From contig WPIO01000045.1 in the NCBI GenBank assembly GCA_009760855.2, positions 18,501-82,500 of the forward strand: a stretch of DNA of 64,000 nucleotides. Reading direction: 5' to 3'. Shown piece by piece: positions 1 through 9,185 of this stretch. Made by a program: the position numbers and the translations under genes. The notes below the pieces were generated by a model, which ran no database searches, was not told where the DNA came from, and was given only the letters and a program-made list of their open reading frames with translations. The stretch is from Cristatella mucedo (Eukaryota; Bryozoa; Phylactolaemata; Cristatellidae). The stretch's first letter is position 1. Every line of letters starts with the position of its first letter.

Positions 1-430
1 CCTGCTGTGTGTAGGGTCAATATTTCTCAGCCGATGGTTGTTGGAACTACAGTAAATATGTCGTAAATGCTTGCGAATATGTTTGATTAATTAGCTATCA
101 AGAAATTGTTTAATTTCTAACTCCTCGCTCATTCTTAGAACTCAACCCCGAGAAACTGAGAGTAGGCGTCTCTGGTGATGCCCTCATAGCAACCGGAAAA
201 CTCCAGTACCAATGGCTGGTGGCAGTTCTGGATGTAGGTGGTTTTGTGGGAAGTATTAGTCAGCTCATCCATGGGCATGGTGCACGATAATATTAATAGA
301 AACATCATCTATTAGAGAAAGTCTGTGTTTTGGTTGTACCTGTAAGTATGGCTGAAGCCATACGTATAGACTTACGTAACTGATTTTCTTCTTTAAATAG
401 AAGGTGAGACAGAGAGCTGTTGCTCTATCA
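1..430. other. Left edge, no recognised gene
   Basis: No coding similarity, RNA gene or repeat recognised here. The stretch ends with the left copy of the 8-bp target-site duplication of the adjacent hAT element (423-430). Confidence 0.4.
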
Positions 431-609
431 TAGTGGTTCTCAACCTGTGACCCCTTTGGGGATCGAACGACCGTTTCACAGGGGTCACCGAAGACCACCG
501 GAAAACATGCATTTCCACATTTCGCACACAATAAATGTATGACTGGGGTCACCACAACATGAGGAACTGTATTAAAGTGTCGCTGCAATAGGAAGGTTGA
601 TAACCACTG
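431..609. mobile_element. SPIN-like hAT miniature transposon (MITE)
   Basis: A 179-bp non-autonomous DNA transposon. The ends form an imperfect terminal inverted repeat of about 16 bp, TAGTGGTTCTCAACCT at the left and the reverse complement of AGGTTGATAACCACTG at the right. It is flanked by an 8-bp direct duplication that differs at one base (CTCTATCA at 423-430, CTCTAGCA at 610-617), the length expected for hAT transposition. Internal phrases such as GGGGTCACCACAACATGAGG and AGGAACTGTATTAAAG match what I recall of the SPIN (Space Invader) family, known for horizontal spread among animals. It has no coding capacity and would need a hAT transposase in trans. The family name is from memory; the TIR plus TSD structure is seen directly. 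Confidence 0.85.
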
Positions 610-784
610 CTCTAGCACATAGGGGAAGTTTGGCAGACACCCAGCGACCTTGGCCACAGTGGCAGACCGTATCGACACGTAAGTGCACTACTAGCAGCTG
701 TGACAAAGGCCTTACTGGTTTTGTCGAGGGCTAGCTATGGTCTGACCATCTTCAGAAGGTTAGTTACCCAGAGATCGCTCGGAA

Positions 785-1215
785 GTGAGTAATATACGTG
801 AGAAAGCTATCCGATGTAACATTCGGAAAATGTCGGTGCTCGGGACGATGAAGACTGAGCCTGCCTCTGGGCGTCCTCGGCCATCTACTGAGAGGGACAA
901 TTGGCTCCTGAAAATGGAGTTCCTAAAGGCCCGCTTTACCCCTGCTCGAGTCCATGCCAAAGCAATCGAGTTTACCGCCAGCAAGATTCTTTGTGAGCTG
1001 AAGGTAAGGTAAAGACTCAAAGACCAAGGACTTATGGTAAGGGTGGCAAGAAAGATCCTCTACTGAAGAAGGCCCGCAAGCAAGCACTTCTTCTATGGGC
1101 GTGACAGCATAGACACTGGACTACTGATGGTTGGAAGCCGCTGGTGTTCTTTATCAACGAAAGTAGGCACGCACTGTACGATAGTTGCAAAACGTAGATC
1201 CTATGTTTGACACGG
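785..1215 (+). pseudogene. Tc1/mariner-type transposase remnant
   Basis: A broken transposase. The first part (785-1012) reads like the N-terminal DNA-binding half, with a GRPRPSTERDNWLL segment typical of the linker between the two helix-turn-helix domains. After a frameshift near 1012 the reading resumes as RLKDQGL, then an ARK..LLKKARKQALL stretch, then HRHWTTDGWKPLVFF, the usual approach to the second catalytic Asp of the DDE/D triad. That Asp appears as Asn (INESR). An in-frame stop lies in the middle and the C-terminal third, with the last catalytic residue, is missing. I saw no terminal inverted repeats. It is dead. Family assignment rests on motif order; subclade not resolved. Confidence 0.75.
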
Positions 1216-1230
1216 GAGTGACGAAGCATA

Positions 1231-1525
1231 TGCTAATATCTGCTTGCAACATATAGTGAAGTTCAGGACGGGGTCAGTGAGGGTGTGTTTTAAGAAAAGT
1301 ACCCTTTTAGGAAATTTCCCTTTTCAATCCTCCTCATGCTCACTACCGTTCGCATTTCGAAGTCTTGAAATGGAAAATGTCCCAAAAGTTTACTTTTTCT
1401 CCAAGTTTAAATTTTTTGTCCAATTTATTTTTTAAATTAAACAAATTTTATTTCCTTTATATATATATATGCATCGAAAAAGTCCTTAAAAGGGAAACTC
1501 GTTTCACGCCGAGTCAAGAACGCTA
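1231..1525. other. Boundary zone of the viral-like element
   Basis: Base composition shifts here from balanced to strongly AT-rich. The zone has poly-T tracts, a short (TA)n run near 1460 and two opposed copies of AAAAGGGAAA (about 1313-1325 inverted, 1488-1500 direct). No convincing terminal inverted repeat or target-site duplication was found, so the left edge of the element is uncertain within this zone. Confidence 0.4.
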
Positions 1526-2632
1526 ATGAATATTGATGACATAACTCCAAGTAAAAGTATTGCTTCTAGGTTTCATAAGCTTAAATTAGATTTTATTGGA
1601 GCAAATGGAAAACATGAGAGATATATTCTTAAAGGAAGAGACTATTCAGCAACTGAAATAAATGATTTCTTTAATAGCATAATACCAAGTTATAATAATG
1701 TATTAAAAGAAGTAACAACTCTATTCTCTTCATTTAAATTGCAAACAAAGATTTCAGTCCATTCATATCACGATCAAACTGATACACATTCTCATAGTGT
1801 TGTAACAAGTTCTAAGTTAGTTGCAGTTGTATTAAGATCTGATTATACTAATATTATTAAAGACCAATTGAAATCTTTAAAAGAATTAATAGACACAATT
1901 GTTGACAAAAATCCAGGTTCTGGTTGGAGATTGATTGGTGTAAAACGTCTTGAGATTAATATTATTGAATATATTATTAGAGCAGGCTCGTCCTATTTAC
2001 CACTACCAACTGGTTTAGCAAAGAAGCGTTGTTGTATTAATATAAAGAATGAAGATAAATATTGTGCTTTATGGTGTGTATTAAGATTCCTAAATCCTGA
2101 GGGTGTACATCCAGAGAGATACATTGATTTAATTAATATATTAAGAAGTAATTATCAAGAATTAAATGAACCTCTTTCACAACTTGAATGGCCACTCAAA
2201 GTAATTGATAATAAAAAACTAGGTAAACTATTTAATGTTAGTAAACATGTTTATGAATATAATGACAAATCAAGGATTGTATCAAGAAAATTTGAGATTC
2301 CAGATAGACATATTAATCTTTCATTGATAACTAAATCTGAAAAAGTCATTATGCATTGATAAAGAATTTTAGTGGATTATGTAGAACATCTAATAAAGGA
2401 GGATCAGTATTTTATTGTCACCGGTGTAAGGATAAATTATTTTCGATGAAGATTTTCAGAATCATTTAGTTTTATGTAAAGGTCTTAATTCTAGTTACTC
2501 TAAATTAAAAATGCCTGATATTGTTGAGAATAAGAAAACAGGACAAACAAAAGATACTACACTTTTAAATTTTAGTGACCATGAAAAACTAATTGAGTCT
2601 CCATATGTTTGCTATGCAGATTTTGACTTTTG
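1526..2632 (+). pseudogene. Family B DNA polymerase, N-terminal fragment only
   Basis: The first 277 codons (to 2359) contain the region typical of the N-terminal part of Polinton-type polymerases, with SSYLPLP followed by INIKNEDKYCALWCVLRFL. Two frameshifts, in an A-run near 2342 and a T-run near 2446, then lead into a C2H2-like finger (CHRC...H..LC) and the first exonuclease motif, YADFDF (about 2612-2632). In this family the finger and the YADFE-type ExoI motif precede the rest of the 3'-5' exonuclease and the protein-priming polymerase domain. Here the frame runs directly into antisense sequence of the next gene, so ExoII, ExoIII and all polymerase motifs are lost. The ATG at 1526 may be internal, since the left edge could be truncated too. 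It cannot be a working replicase. Confidence 0.75.
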
Positions 2633-3071
2633 GTTCAACTTCTGGTTCATCTTCCATTTTGGCTTTTATACTTTTTTTTATAGATTTCTTAGTGACCTTC
2701 TCAAGCATAATATGTCTAAATTCAAGATCCATCCCCTTCATCTTTCTATCAAAATCTTCATCCTTTCTTTTCCTCTCAAGCTCATATTCAAGTTCTTTCT
2801 TTCTTCTTTCTTCTTCAAGTTTATCACCCATCTCTCTACGTTTAATAGCATAATCTTGATCAATCTTTTCTTTCTTTCTTTGTAGTTCAGTAAGTTTTCT
2901 TGCTTGATGCATTTCAATACCTATGTTGGCAATATTCATTCGGGCATTATTTAATACTGTTACAATTGGTGCTGCTTTAGTAACACCAGAAATGATTTTG
3001 TCAAGTACTCCATACCCATGGTATTTCCCTCCATGTATTTTATTATGATCGATTCTCGCATAACTACCCAT
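2589..3071 (-). CDS. Coiled-coil protein of the viral-like element, function unknown
   Basis: An open frame of about 160 codons with a real ATG at 3071. Residues 1-50 include a Gly/His-rich start (GGKYHGYGVLDKII) and a mildly hydrophobic segment. Residues 55-140 are strongly charged (EEERRKKELEYELERKRK), a predicted long coiled coil. The last codons read antisense into the truncated polymerase (junction about 2620-2635), so the natural C-terminus was probably lost or replaced. It lies head-on to the polymerase and heads the minus-strand structural block. A structural or scaffolding role is possible but not shown. I do not recognise a family. Confidence 0.5.
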   Translation of the reverse strand: MGSYARIDHNKIHGGKYHGYGVLDKIISGVTKAAPIVTVLNNARMNIANIGIEMHQARKLTELQRKKEKIDQDYAIKRREMGDKLEEERRKKELEYELERKRKDEDFDRKMKGMDLEFRHIMLEKVTKKSIKKSIKAKMEDEPEVEPKVKICIANIWRLN

Positions 3072-3080
3072 TGCTCTAAA

Positions 3081-3365
3081 TTACTTTGAAATTTCTATTG
3101 TTGCGACTACAACAGTTATAATATTTACAGCATTTTCATTTTGATCTTTAAAACTTATTTTAAAACTACTTATTGCATCTACATCACCACATGATGGTAG
3201 ATATAATACATTAGGAATCTGTAGATCAACCTTATCACCAGGATTAATATCATCAATATCAATAAATAAATATATTTAAAGATGTGCATTGTTCAAAAAA
3301 TCGTTTTCTTCTTTTAAATAATTCTTAAAAGGATCAACTAAATCACACTCTACACTTATCCTCAT
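3081..3365 (-). pseudogene. Capsid-like C-terminal segment, broken
   Basis: About 95 codons starting with an ATG that overlaps the end of the upstream frame (stop and start share 3362-3365). One in-frame TAA lies at 3276-3278. The part after the stop (INPGDKVDLQIP, then an alternating hydrophobic pattern) resembles the C-terminal strand-rich segment of the neighbouring gene at 3998-4855. I infer that 3081-3988 was one gene of about 300 codons, now split by a frameshift, but two overlapping genes are also possible. Confidence 0.45.
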
Positions 3366-3988
3366 ATTTCTTTACTATCAGGTAATACCATTGTATACCG
3401 TGCTTTAAATATACCAGCAAAATACGTTGCTTTTTCTATTGATTCGTATGGTGTTCCACAAACAAGAGCAGGATCAAATGTTACTTGTTGATTTGAATTA
3501 AAACCTAGAGTATCTCCAATTGAATTTACAGCCACTTTAGAATTACTTCCGAGTAGAACAACAAAATCACCAACTACTTTTATTAATTTCCTATCACCTA
3601 TATAAACACTAAGTTCTATACCTGTGCTATTTCTTTTAGTAGTATCGTAAAAAGCATAATTAGTTGACGTAGATGCTGATGCATTTTGAGCAACAACAGT
3701 CTTTCGTTGAGGATCTGGTAAAGCTTTATTTAGAGCAGCAGTGATTTTATTTGAATCATAATAACCAGGAGTAATTTTAAAGTATGTATTAGTTGTGTTA
3801 GTCAAAGTCCATCTGAACCAAATCTTATCATATACATCTTTTACAACATTTGATTTACCTGTATTAGTATAAGTAAACTCTGCTCTTCGTAAACCAATTT
3901 TATTATAACCTGAGTCAGGTCCAAGCATGAGATGTGGTGATAATTTTTTGGTTTCTGAACTGCTTTTTCCAGTTAATCCGCTCGACAT
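3362..3988 (-). CDS. Capsid-like (jelly-roll type) protein, N-terminal part
   Basis: An open frame of 208 codons from ATG 3988. It is rich in Ser, Thr, Asn and beta-branched residues with few charges, as in viral jelly-roll proteins. Recognisable elements are KIGLRRAEFTYTNTG near residue 30, FKITPGYYDSNKITAALNKAL near residue 72, and a GDTLGF motif near residue 160. The same order (an I.PG.Y element followed by LGF) recurs in the next gene at 3998-4855, so the two look paralogous. Comparable proteins occur in invertebrate Polinton/adintovirus-like elements, where I recall them as minor capsid or penton-like. The precise role is inference. It probably continues, after a frameshift, into 3081-3365. 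Confidence 0.5.
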   Translation of the reverse strand: MSSGLTGKSSSETKKLSPHLMLGPDSGYNKIGLRRAEFTYTNTGKSNVVKDVYDKIWFRWTLTNTTNTYFKITPGYYDSNKITAALNKALPDPQRKTVVAQNASASTSTNYAFYDTTKRNSTGIELSVYIGDRKLIKVVGDFVVLLGSNSKVAVNSIGDTLGFNSNQQVTFDPALVCGTPYESIEKATYFAGIFKARYTMVLPDSKEI

Positions 3989-3997
3989 TTTTTTATA

Positions 3998-4855
3998 TCA
4001 AACTTCAATAATTTCTAAAACAACTGTAATTTGTTGAGAATTAAAATCTAATAATTTTATTTTCTGATCAGTGAAAGTAATTACTGCATCAGAAATAGAA
4101 TCACTTGCTGATTTTATTATTCTATAGTATTTGATTCACGAACCATTAGTTCCCATGGGTAGAAGCTATAAGCAAAACTTATTAATACTTGTGTTTCATG
4201 TCCGTTTATAAAACTAGTTCCACTAGCAACCATATTGCAACTTACAAGTACTAGATTTACATCACAAACGTTAACTTCACCTTCAGAAATGAACTTTATA
4301 TTAGGCATACAAACAACAGGAGTAATATTAGGATACGTTTCTGTAAACTTTGTATCTGCTGTTTAAGCAGTAATAGTAAAACCAAGTACATTTGCAATAA
4401 TAGATTTACTAGCAACAAACGTCCAACCAACAGGCATAGTAGTACAAAAATTAGCAGTGGCAGTATCAAGACCCAAAGCAAACTTGTCAGTTGTAGCTCC
4501 TGATTGTGTAATTGAACTATTAATTATATCTGCAAAACCAATATTAATATCATCTGTAACAGCAGTGTAAATACCAGGTTTAATGGTTATGGTTTGTTCT
4601 GATCCTCCTGTTACTCTATAAACAAATGTATTATTAGATTCATTAAAATTTTTTATAGAGTTTATTCCACTGAACTTCTTAAAGCAAATCTTAAAGTTTT
4701 CACCTTTCAACAATATTGGTGTGTTAATGCGAGTTCTAATAGGATTAGTATTTCCAGTTATATTAAAAACGTATCTCTCTTTCCTTGCTTGACCACTTTT
4801 TCTAATACTTTAAACACTCTTAAATATATCGTCAATACTTAAAAAAATCACTCAT
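3998..4855 (-). pseudogene. Second capsid-like protein, tandem relative of the previous gene
   Basis: About 285 codons from ATG 4855, in at least four pieces. A one-base shift in a T-run lies just after the start (about 4838-4844), in-frame TAA codons occur near 4810 and at 4362-4364, and there is a frameshift near 4125. The readable parts hold an IKPGIYTAVTDDINIGFADII element, an NVLGFT element, a segment with INGHETQVL, and a C-terminal strand-rich part with ITFTDQKIKLLDFNSQQI. That last pattern (a TDQ.G.-.D-like turn near the C-terminus) is one I associate with capsid-like proteins of invertebrate Polinton-type elements. It directly follows its paralogue with only a few bases between them, suggesting an old tandem duplication in a structural operon-like block. 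Confidence 0.5.
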
Positions 4856-4905
4856 TTATATATATTATATAAAATATAGTTTATCTTTGCAGCGTAACTC
4901 TTTGA

Positions 4906-4980
4906 AGATTTTCGAGATTTAGATTTCGAGATTTTTGAGATTTTCGAGATTTTCGAGATTTTCGAGATTTAGATTTCAAG
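4906..4980 (+). repeat. Short tandem repeat of a TTTTCGAGA-type unit
   Basis: About seven imperfect copies of a 10-12 bp unit (GAGATTTTC) fill the gap between two minus-strand genes of the viral-like element. They overlap the stop of the gene ending at 4969. Confidence 0.8.
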
Positions 4981-5846
4981 ATAATCAACAGCAGAACTGA
5001 TAGAACCGATTACACCTCTATTCCCAGCAGCAAATTCACGAAGCCATAAATCAATCTTATCATATACTTTTTTTTCACTACTTACAAATTAAGGAACTAT
5101 CACTTCTCCTTGCCCAACAGGCGCTTTAACGGTTTCAGCAGTAGCTGCAATTCCAAGAGGTTGAATCACCTTTGCTTTAACTCTCTTTACTTTTCTAGTA
5201 CCAGCAGAAGAATTAACATTAAGGACACTAGATAAATTTTACTAGTATCTTTGAGATATTTTATTGTTTCATCATTAGGTGCATTCGTAATTGCTCCATT
5301 AATTAAATTAAGAGATTTCATAGGATCTCCTTTATTGAAGGCAGTAACAGGTCTTGTAAACGCTCTTGTAATATCTGGTGTTGATTTCTCTTCAATAGCT
5401 CTCATTTCCTTATCTAATGCTCTTTTTACTTTTTCATTAAATTCTATCATATTTTAAAACTGGTCTGTATAATCTAAATTCATACTTTCCATCAAGCTTT
5501 TTGGTTTATCAACATACTCAATAACATCATAACCCAATGCTTGTTGTACTTCTTCATAGTCTTCCATTTGAATAGCAAGTGATGTTCTAACTTTTCTTAG
5601 TTTATTATTTACATCATTACCAAAACTATCAGTTGATTTCTCGAATGCACGTTCATTCAATTCATGTTCTACTCTATCTCTTGCTTGCAATTCTGCTTCA
5701 ATTCTTTGTATCTCTTGAGCATTATCAAGTATACCAGCAACACGTAGACTTTCTAAATTAGTGAGTTTATTCTGTAAGTCTAATGCTTATTGAAAACTTC
5801 CTCTGTAAGGTTTGTTTTTACTTGCGTATATTTTACAATTTATCAT
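4969..5846 (-). pseudogene. Helical, charged protein of the viral-like element, unknown
   Basis: About 290 codons from ATG 5846 (start MINCKIYASKNKPYRG). In-frame TAA codons interrupt it near 5788, 5457 and 5088, and a frameshift lies near 5238. The first two thirds are highly charged and helical (NAQEIQRIEAELQARDRVEHEL; NEKVKRALDKEMRAIEEKS), and the last third is basic and hydrophobic (TRKVKRVKAKV) before a final IDLWLREF. It sits between the capsid-like genes and the ATPase on the same strand. I do not recognise a family. A virion core or scaffold protein would fit the location, but this is inference only. Confidence 0.45.
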
Positions 5847-5895
5847 TTTCCCTATATTCATATAAAAATAGGTAATAATTGCGTGCCTGTATAAT

Positions 5896-6525
5896 TTACA
5901 GACCAATTCTTCGTTCTGATTCTGTTTTAGATAAATCAATAACACAATAACTTAATCTATTTCTAGTACAAGAGTTTACCCATTATTTACACATGTTCTT
6001 ATCTATATCACCAACATTTGAATCACGAATGTATTATATATCAGCATTATCTTGTTTAATGATTATAATCATATTTATATTGTTTCTTATTTCTCTTCTA
6101 GGGATATTAGTAAATCCTTGAGCAAGATAGAATATGTTCAATCCTTTATGTCTACCTCTAGTAAAATAATCTAAAATCCTATTTTGATCTGCGGTCATTA
6201 AATCATCTAATACAACAAAATTCTTACAACTCTTATTCGAATCAACGTCTAACATGTTATCAATTCCATTAACCCAAACAAAAGCAGGTTTATCTTTAGT
6301 CATTGACATAAGACCACAACATTACTTTTGATCTAAAATTGAAGCAATGATTGTACAAGTATTATAATTGAGCGTACCATAAAATATCCAATTCATTACT
6401 AGCTGTGATTTGCCTATTCCACTAAGTCCCAGCACTAATCCTCTAATGGGAACTTTAGGTAATGGTTCTTTATGTCCAGTTTCTACATCTTGTCCAAAAT
6501 TACAAGCTCTAACTCTTAACGGCAT
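5896..6525 (-). pseudogene. FtsK/HerA-type (A32-like) genome-packaging ATPase
   Basis: About 210 codons, starting best at the ATG at 6525 (MPLRVRACNFGQ). A Walker A loop reads GLSGIGKSQLV (about 6396-6435) and a Walker B reads NFVVLDDL (about 6200-6224). A following FTRGRHKGLNIFYLAQ segment matches the region after Walker B in A32-like packaging ATPases of Polintons, adintoviruses and poxviruses. The C-terminal part ends with a CVIDLSK element also typical of the family. In these viruses the protein drives DNA into the capsid. In-frame TAA codons lie near 6320, 6034 and 5986, so the copy is dead. The motifs themselves are intact. The diagnosis is firm; the role is taken from the family. Confidence 0.85.
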
Positions 6526-6546
6526 TTTTTCTACATTATAATACAT

Positions 6547-7210
6547 ATGGAAATTTATTGTTTGAAATATAAAAAACAAACTGATACTATTCATGAACAG
6601 TATGTTAAACTAGACTCAACTAAACGCATGAGAGAAATTGTAAAAGATATTTGCACTAGTAAGAAGTCAAATATTGTTAAATTAAGAAGTACAGGTACAG
6701 GATCATTATCTCCAGGTAAAAGTATTGGTACATGATCATTATCTCCAGGTAAAAGGGTTGGAACTTGTGTAGAAAATAAACAACAAATACTTGCTGAACT
6801 AAAAAATACCATTGACAAACTAAAAAAAGTAAAATCTTTACCTTTAACAGATAAATAAATAAATAATTATACACAAGAATCAGGGGTAAAGAACTTTAAC
6901 GGCGTCTTTGAAAGAGATGAACTAACGAAACCATTAACAAATTATTTTCTTATTTGCAATGCAAGAGAATCAGATAGAGCAATATATCACTAGGAAGCAC
7001 TTAAAATAAGAAGGATCTACATGTTTTTACTTTGATTCATTTGGTGCACCACCAATGCCAGAAGTAATAAATTATTTTGGTGTTATACCAACCTTTCTGA
7101 CATTTAGGCTGCAAGAATACGATCAAACGGATTGTGGGATAAGGTGTCTAATCTTTCTAAAACTAATGCAAGAATCAGATTTTGGATCGACAATTAGATT
7201 ATTAATTTAA
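6547..7210 (+). pseudogene. Adenain-like cysteine protease (virion maturation)
   Basis: The C-terminal 100 codons contain the protease core in the order His-Asp-Cys: His (6988-6990) in AIYH, Asp (7034-7036) in YFDSFGAPP, and Cys (7133-7135) in QTDCGIRCLIFL, with the oxyanion Gln just before. This is the adenain/Ulp1 fold signature used by adenoviruses and Polintons to cleave capsid precursors. The Trp expected right after the catalytic His is a TAG stop (6991-6993). Other breaks are TGA 6733-6735, a TAA near 6857 and a frameshift near 7010. The N-terminal half is a lysine-rich linker with two 33-bp tandem copies (6694-6759). It lies divergently from the ATPase with about 20 bases between starts. 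Confidence 0.85.
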
Positions 7211-7229
7211 TTTAAAAATTTTCATTTCC

Positions 7230-7724
7230 TTGTATAGAAATGGAAACAAAAAAATCCTAGTACTTGAAAATGCTTATGCTGTAATTCCAGAAGGAAGACC
7301 TGCGCCTGTTCATATTGAAGAGAAAATTAGGGAAGATTATAAACCTTACTTTAATGCGTGGATCTACATCACTGAAGATATGAGACCTTCACTCGAAGAT
7401 ATTGCTAATAGATCAATTATGAAGATTGAATACAGTGGATACGATATGTCTAGTCGTTCAACTATTGGTTTAGGTATTGCATTTGGTACTAAACCAAGTA
7501 TATTCTTTGATCAAAAGAACAGGCAAATGAAATTCGGCAACGTTGCTGAAGTAATTCAAAAAGTTGGTAATGACTTTGCTGTTACTGTCATTCTCGAAGG
7601 AGATTATGTAACAAAATATACTTATAATTCAGAATAAAGACTTAAATGTAGATTGAAGGTAGAACAAGTTAAAGTTTTTCATGTTGATAAGAGGCAAGAT
7701 AAATTCAATCCTGCTGATTACTAG
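7230..7724 (+). pseudogene. Conserved-looking unknown protein of the viral-like element
   Basis: An open frame begins at a TTG at 7230 just after the protease and runs 135 codons to a TAA (7635-7637). It continues in the same frame for 28 codons to TAG 7722-7724, ending KRQDKFNPADY. It is mixed alpha/beta with no signal peptide or membrane segment. It contains an EGRPAPVHIEEKI stretch near the start and GLGIAFGTKPSIFF in the middle. The codons upstream are closed by stops, so the true start is unclear. Its place after the protease suggests a structural gene, but I do not recognise the family. Confidence 0.45.
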
Positions 7725-7765
7725 ATAAAAAACACGTCAAACAAAAATAAATATTAGATTAACTT

Positions 7766-8519
7766 TTAAATTTGTATATCTTTTTTTCTAGTAATAGCTA
7801 ACATGTTATCGAAAATGCCTTTTTCGTAATTTGAAATCCATCTTAGACTTGCAGTATTACTTACTTTGTTTTTATTAGAAATCCATTGCTAATGATTCAT
7901 TAAGCAAGCCTAAACAACTTTTTGCGGCCATAATTGCGGCAACTGTCTTGGCATCATTACGAACATAGTCTGGTTGTTTAGGATCAAGAGAAATACGAGA
8001 TGCTTATTCTGCAAGAACCATTCCAGATAAATTTCCTATTTCTGTACGTTTTGGTTCAGGCATATTACTTGTCTCTGTGTAATCATGATCGTGTATTAAA
8101 GCAGGTGTATCCAAATCATTAGCTCCGGTATATCCTCGTTCAATTCTTTTTTTGAATTGAGTTCCAGGGCCCCCTAATGGGTATTTTCCTGTATTGTGGA
8201 ATGAACCACCTAGTACATTTTCAGACTGTACACCCTTCGGCAATTTCATGTGAAATTCCCTTCCACTAGATAGTTTAAAAAAAAAATCTACGACACCACT
8301 TCCTGTTTTTCTATTTGAATTTAGTTGTTTAAATGATATATTAAATTGCAATCCAATGCTTTGCTCTTTTCAATTCTTGCTAGTTGAGTTTGTGTAAAAA
8401 ATAGAAATACTACTAGATAAATCTGAGTGTTTCAAATGAATTGAGATAGGTTCTTTAGAGTTATGAATTAGTTTTAGTTGGTGATCAGACAGACCGAGTT
8501 TTACTTTGTGATAATTCAT
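7766..8519 (-). pseudogene. Core/phospholipase A2-like virion protein
   Basis: About 250 codons from ATG 8519. The first 60 residues carry the KLGLSDHQLKLI and IHLKHSDLS pattern, seen in basic core (pX-like) proteins of Polintons and adintoviruses. The middle holds GGPGTQFKKRIERG, then LDTPALIHDHDYTE. This GPGT plus HD..Y arrangement is the calcium-loop and catalytic His-Asp signature of the parvovirus VP1-type phospholipase A2 domain, which helps virions cross endosomal membranes. Breaks are two frameshifts near 8360-8400 (an A/T-run), an in-frame TAA near 8004 and another shift near 7878, after which the frame ends at 7766. The HD pair survives, but the copy as a whole cannot be translated. 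Confidence 0.75.
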
Positions 8520-8570
8520 TTCTATATATAATAAAATATTTTAAACAGATATAAAGCAGTGTAATAGAAA

Positions 8571-8620
8571 ATGTCATGTGATGAAATTTGTACTACTAGA
8601 GTTGATCGAATTACTGCTTT

Positions 8621-8663
<43 letters not shown>

Positions 8664-9185
8664 ATGAAACTTTTAGACTACAATGCAATAGCCGGCAAAT
8701 TTACAAATAAAACAACTCGCCCTGAAAATGCAAGAATTGGTGAAGAATCTGGAACACTTTGTAAAACCAATGGATATAGAATTATTAGAATTGATGGGAA
8801 AGATTATAAGGCGCAGAGGATTGCCTGGTTAATTTGTAAAAGTGAAATGCCAATATTTCAATTGGATCACATCAATTTGGATAGATCTGATAATTGAATT
8901 TTGAATTTAAGAATGGCAACTTCATCTGAAAATATGAGAAATAAAGAAAAACGAAAATATCTATCATCTAATTGTATTGGTGTTAGTTTTAACAAGAAAA
9001 AATAAATACGAATCATATATTACAATAGATAAACATAAATATAATTCGGGATACTATTCTTCTGCTGAAGAGGCTGGTGAAACGAGCGATACGGTTGCAA
9101 GAAAACTTCATTGGAATTTGCTCAACTTAACTTTGATTATTTTTTAAATGAAGATAATCAAGTTGTTAGATACAGTGACTTCTAA
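8571..9185 (+). pseudogene. HNH endonuclease with AP2-like C-terminus
   Basis: The central part has the HNH arrangement common in phage and virus free-standing endonucleases: GYRIIRIDGKDYKAQRIAWLI, then QLDHINLDRSDN (about 8860-8896), then NLRMATSSEN. The Arg expected after DRSDN is a TGA (8895-8897), consistent with CGA to TGA. Frameshifts near 8995 and 9110 lead into an AP2-type DNA-binding segment (YITIDKHKYNSGYYSSAEEA) and a terminal segment ending RYSDF at TAA 9183-9185. The stop overlaps the stop of the convergent gene (9182-9184). A (GA)n run is translated as Arg-Glu repeats near the N-terminus, so the real start may be the ATG near 8664. Such genes act as selfish homing nucleases. Confidence 0.8.
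8622..8661 (+). repeat. (GA)n microsatellite inside a coding frame
   Basis: About 20 GA units directly before the HNH endonuclease body. They keep the frame open as an Arg-Glu run but are probably a later expansion. Confidence 0.9.

Noticed and set aside
265-678. 137-codon open frame on the minus strand as a gene
   Set aside because: It runs across the SPIN-like MITE and matches no family; it is a by-product of the transposon.
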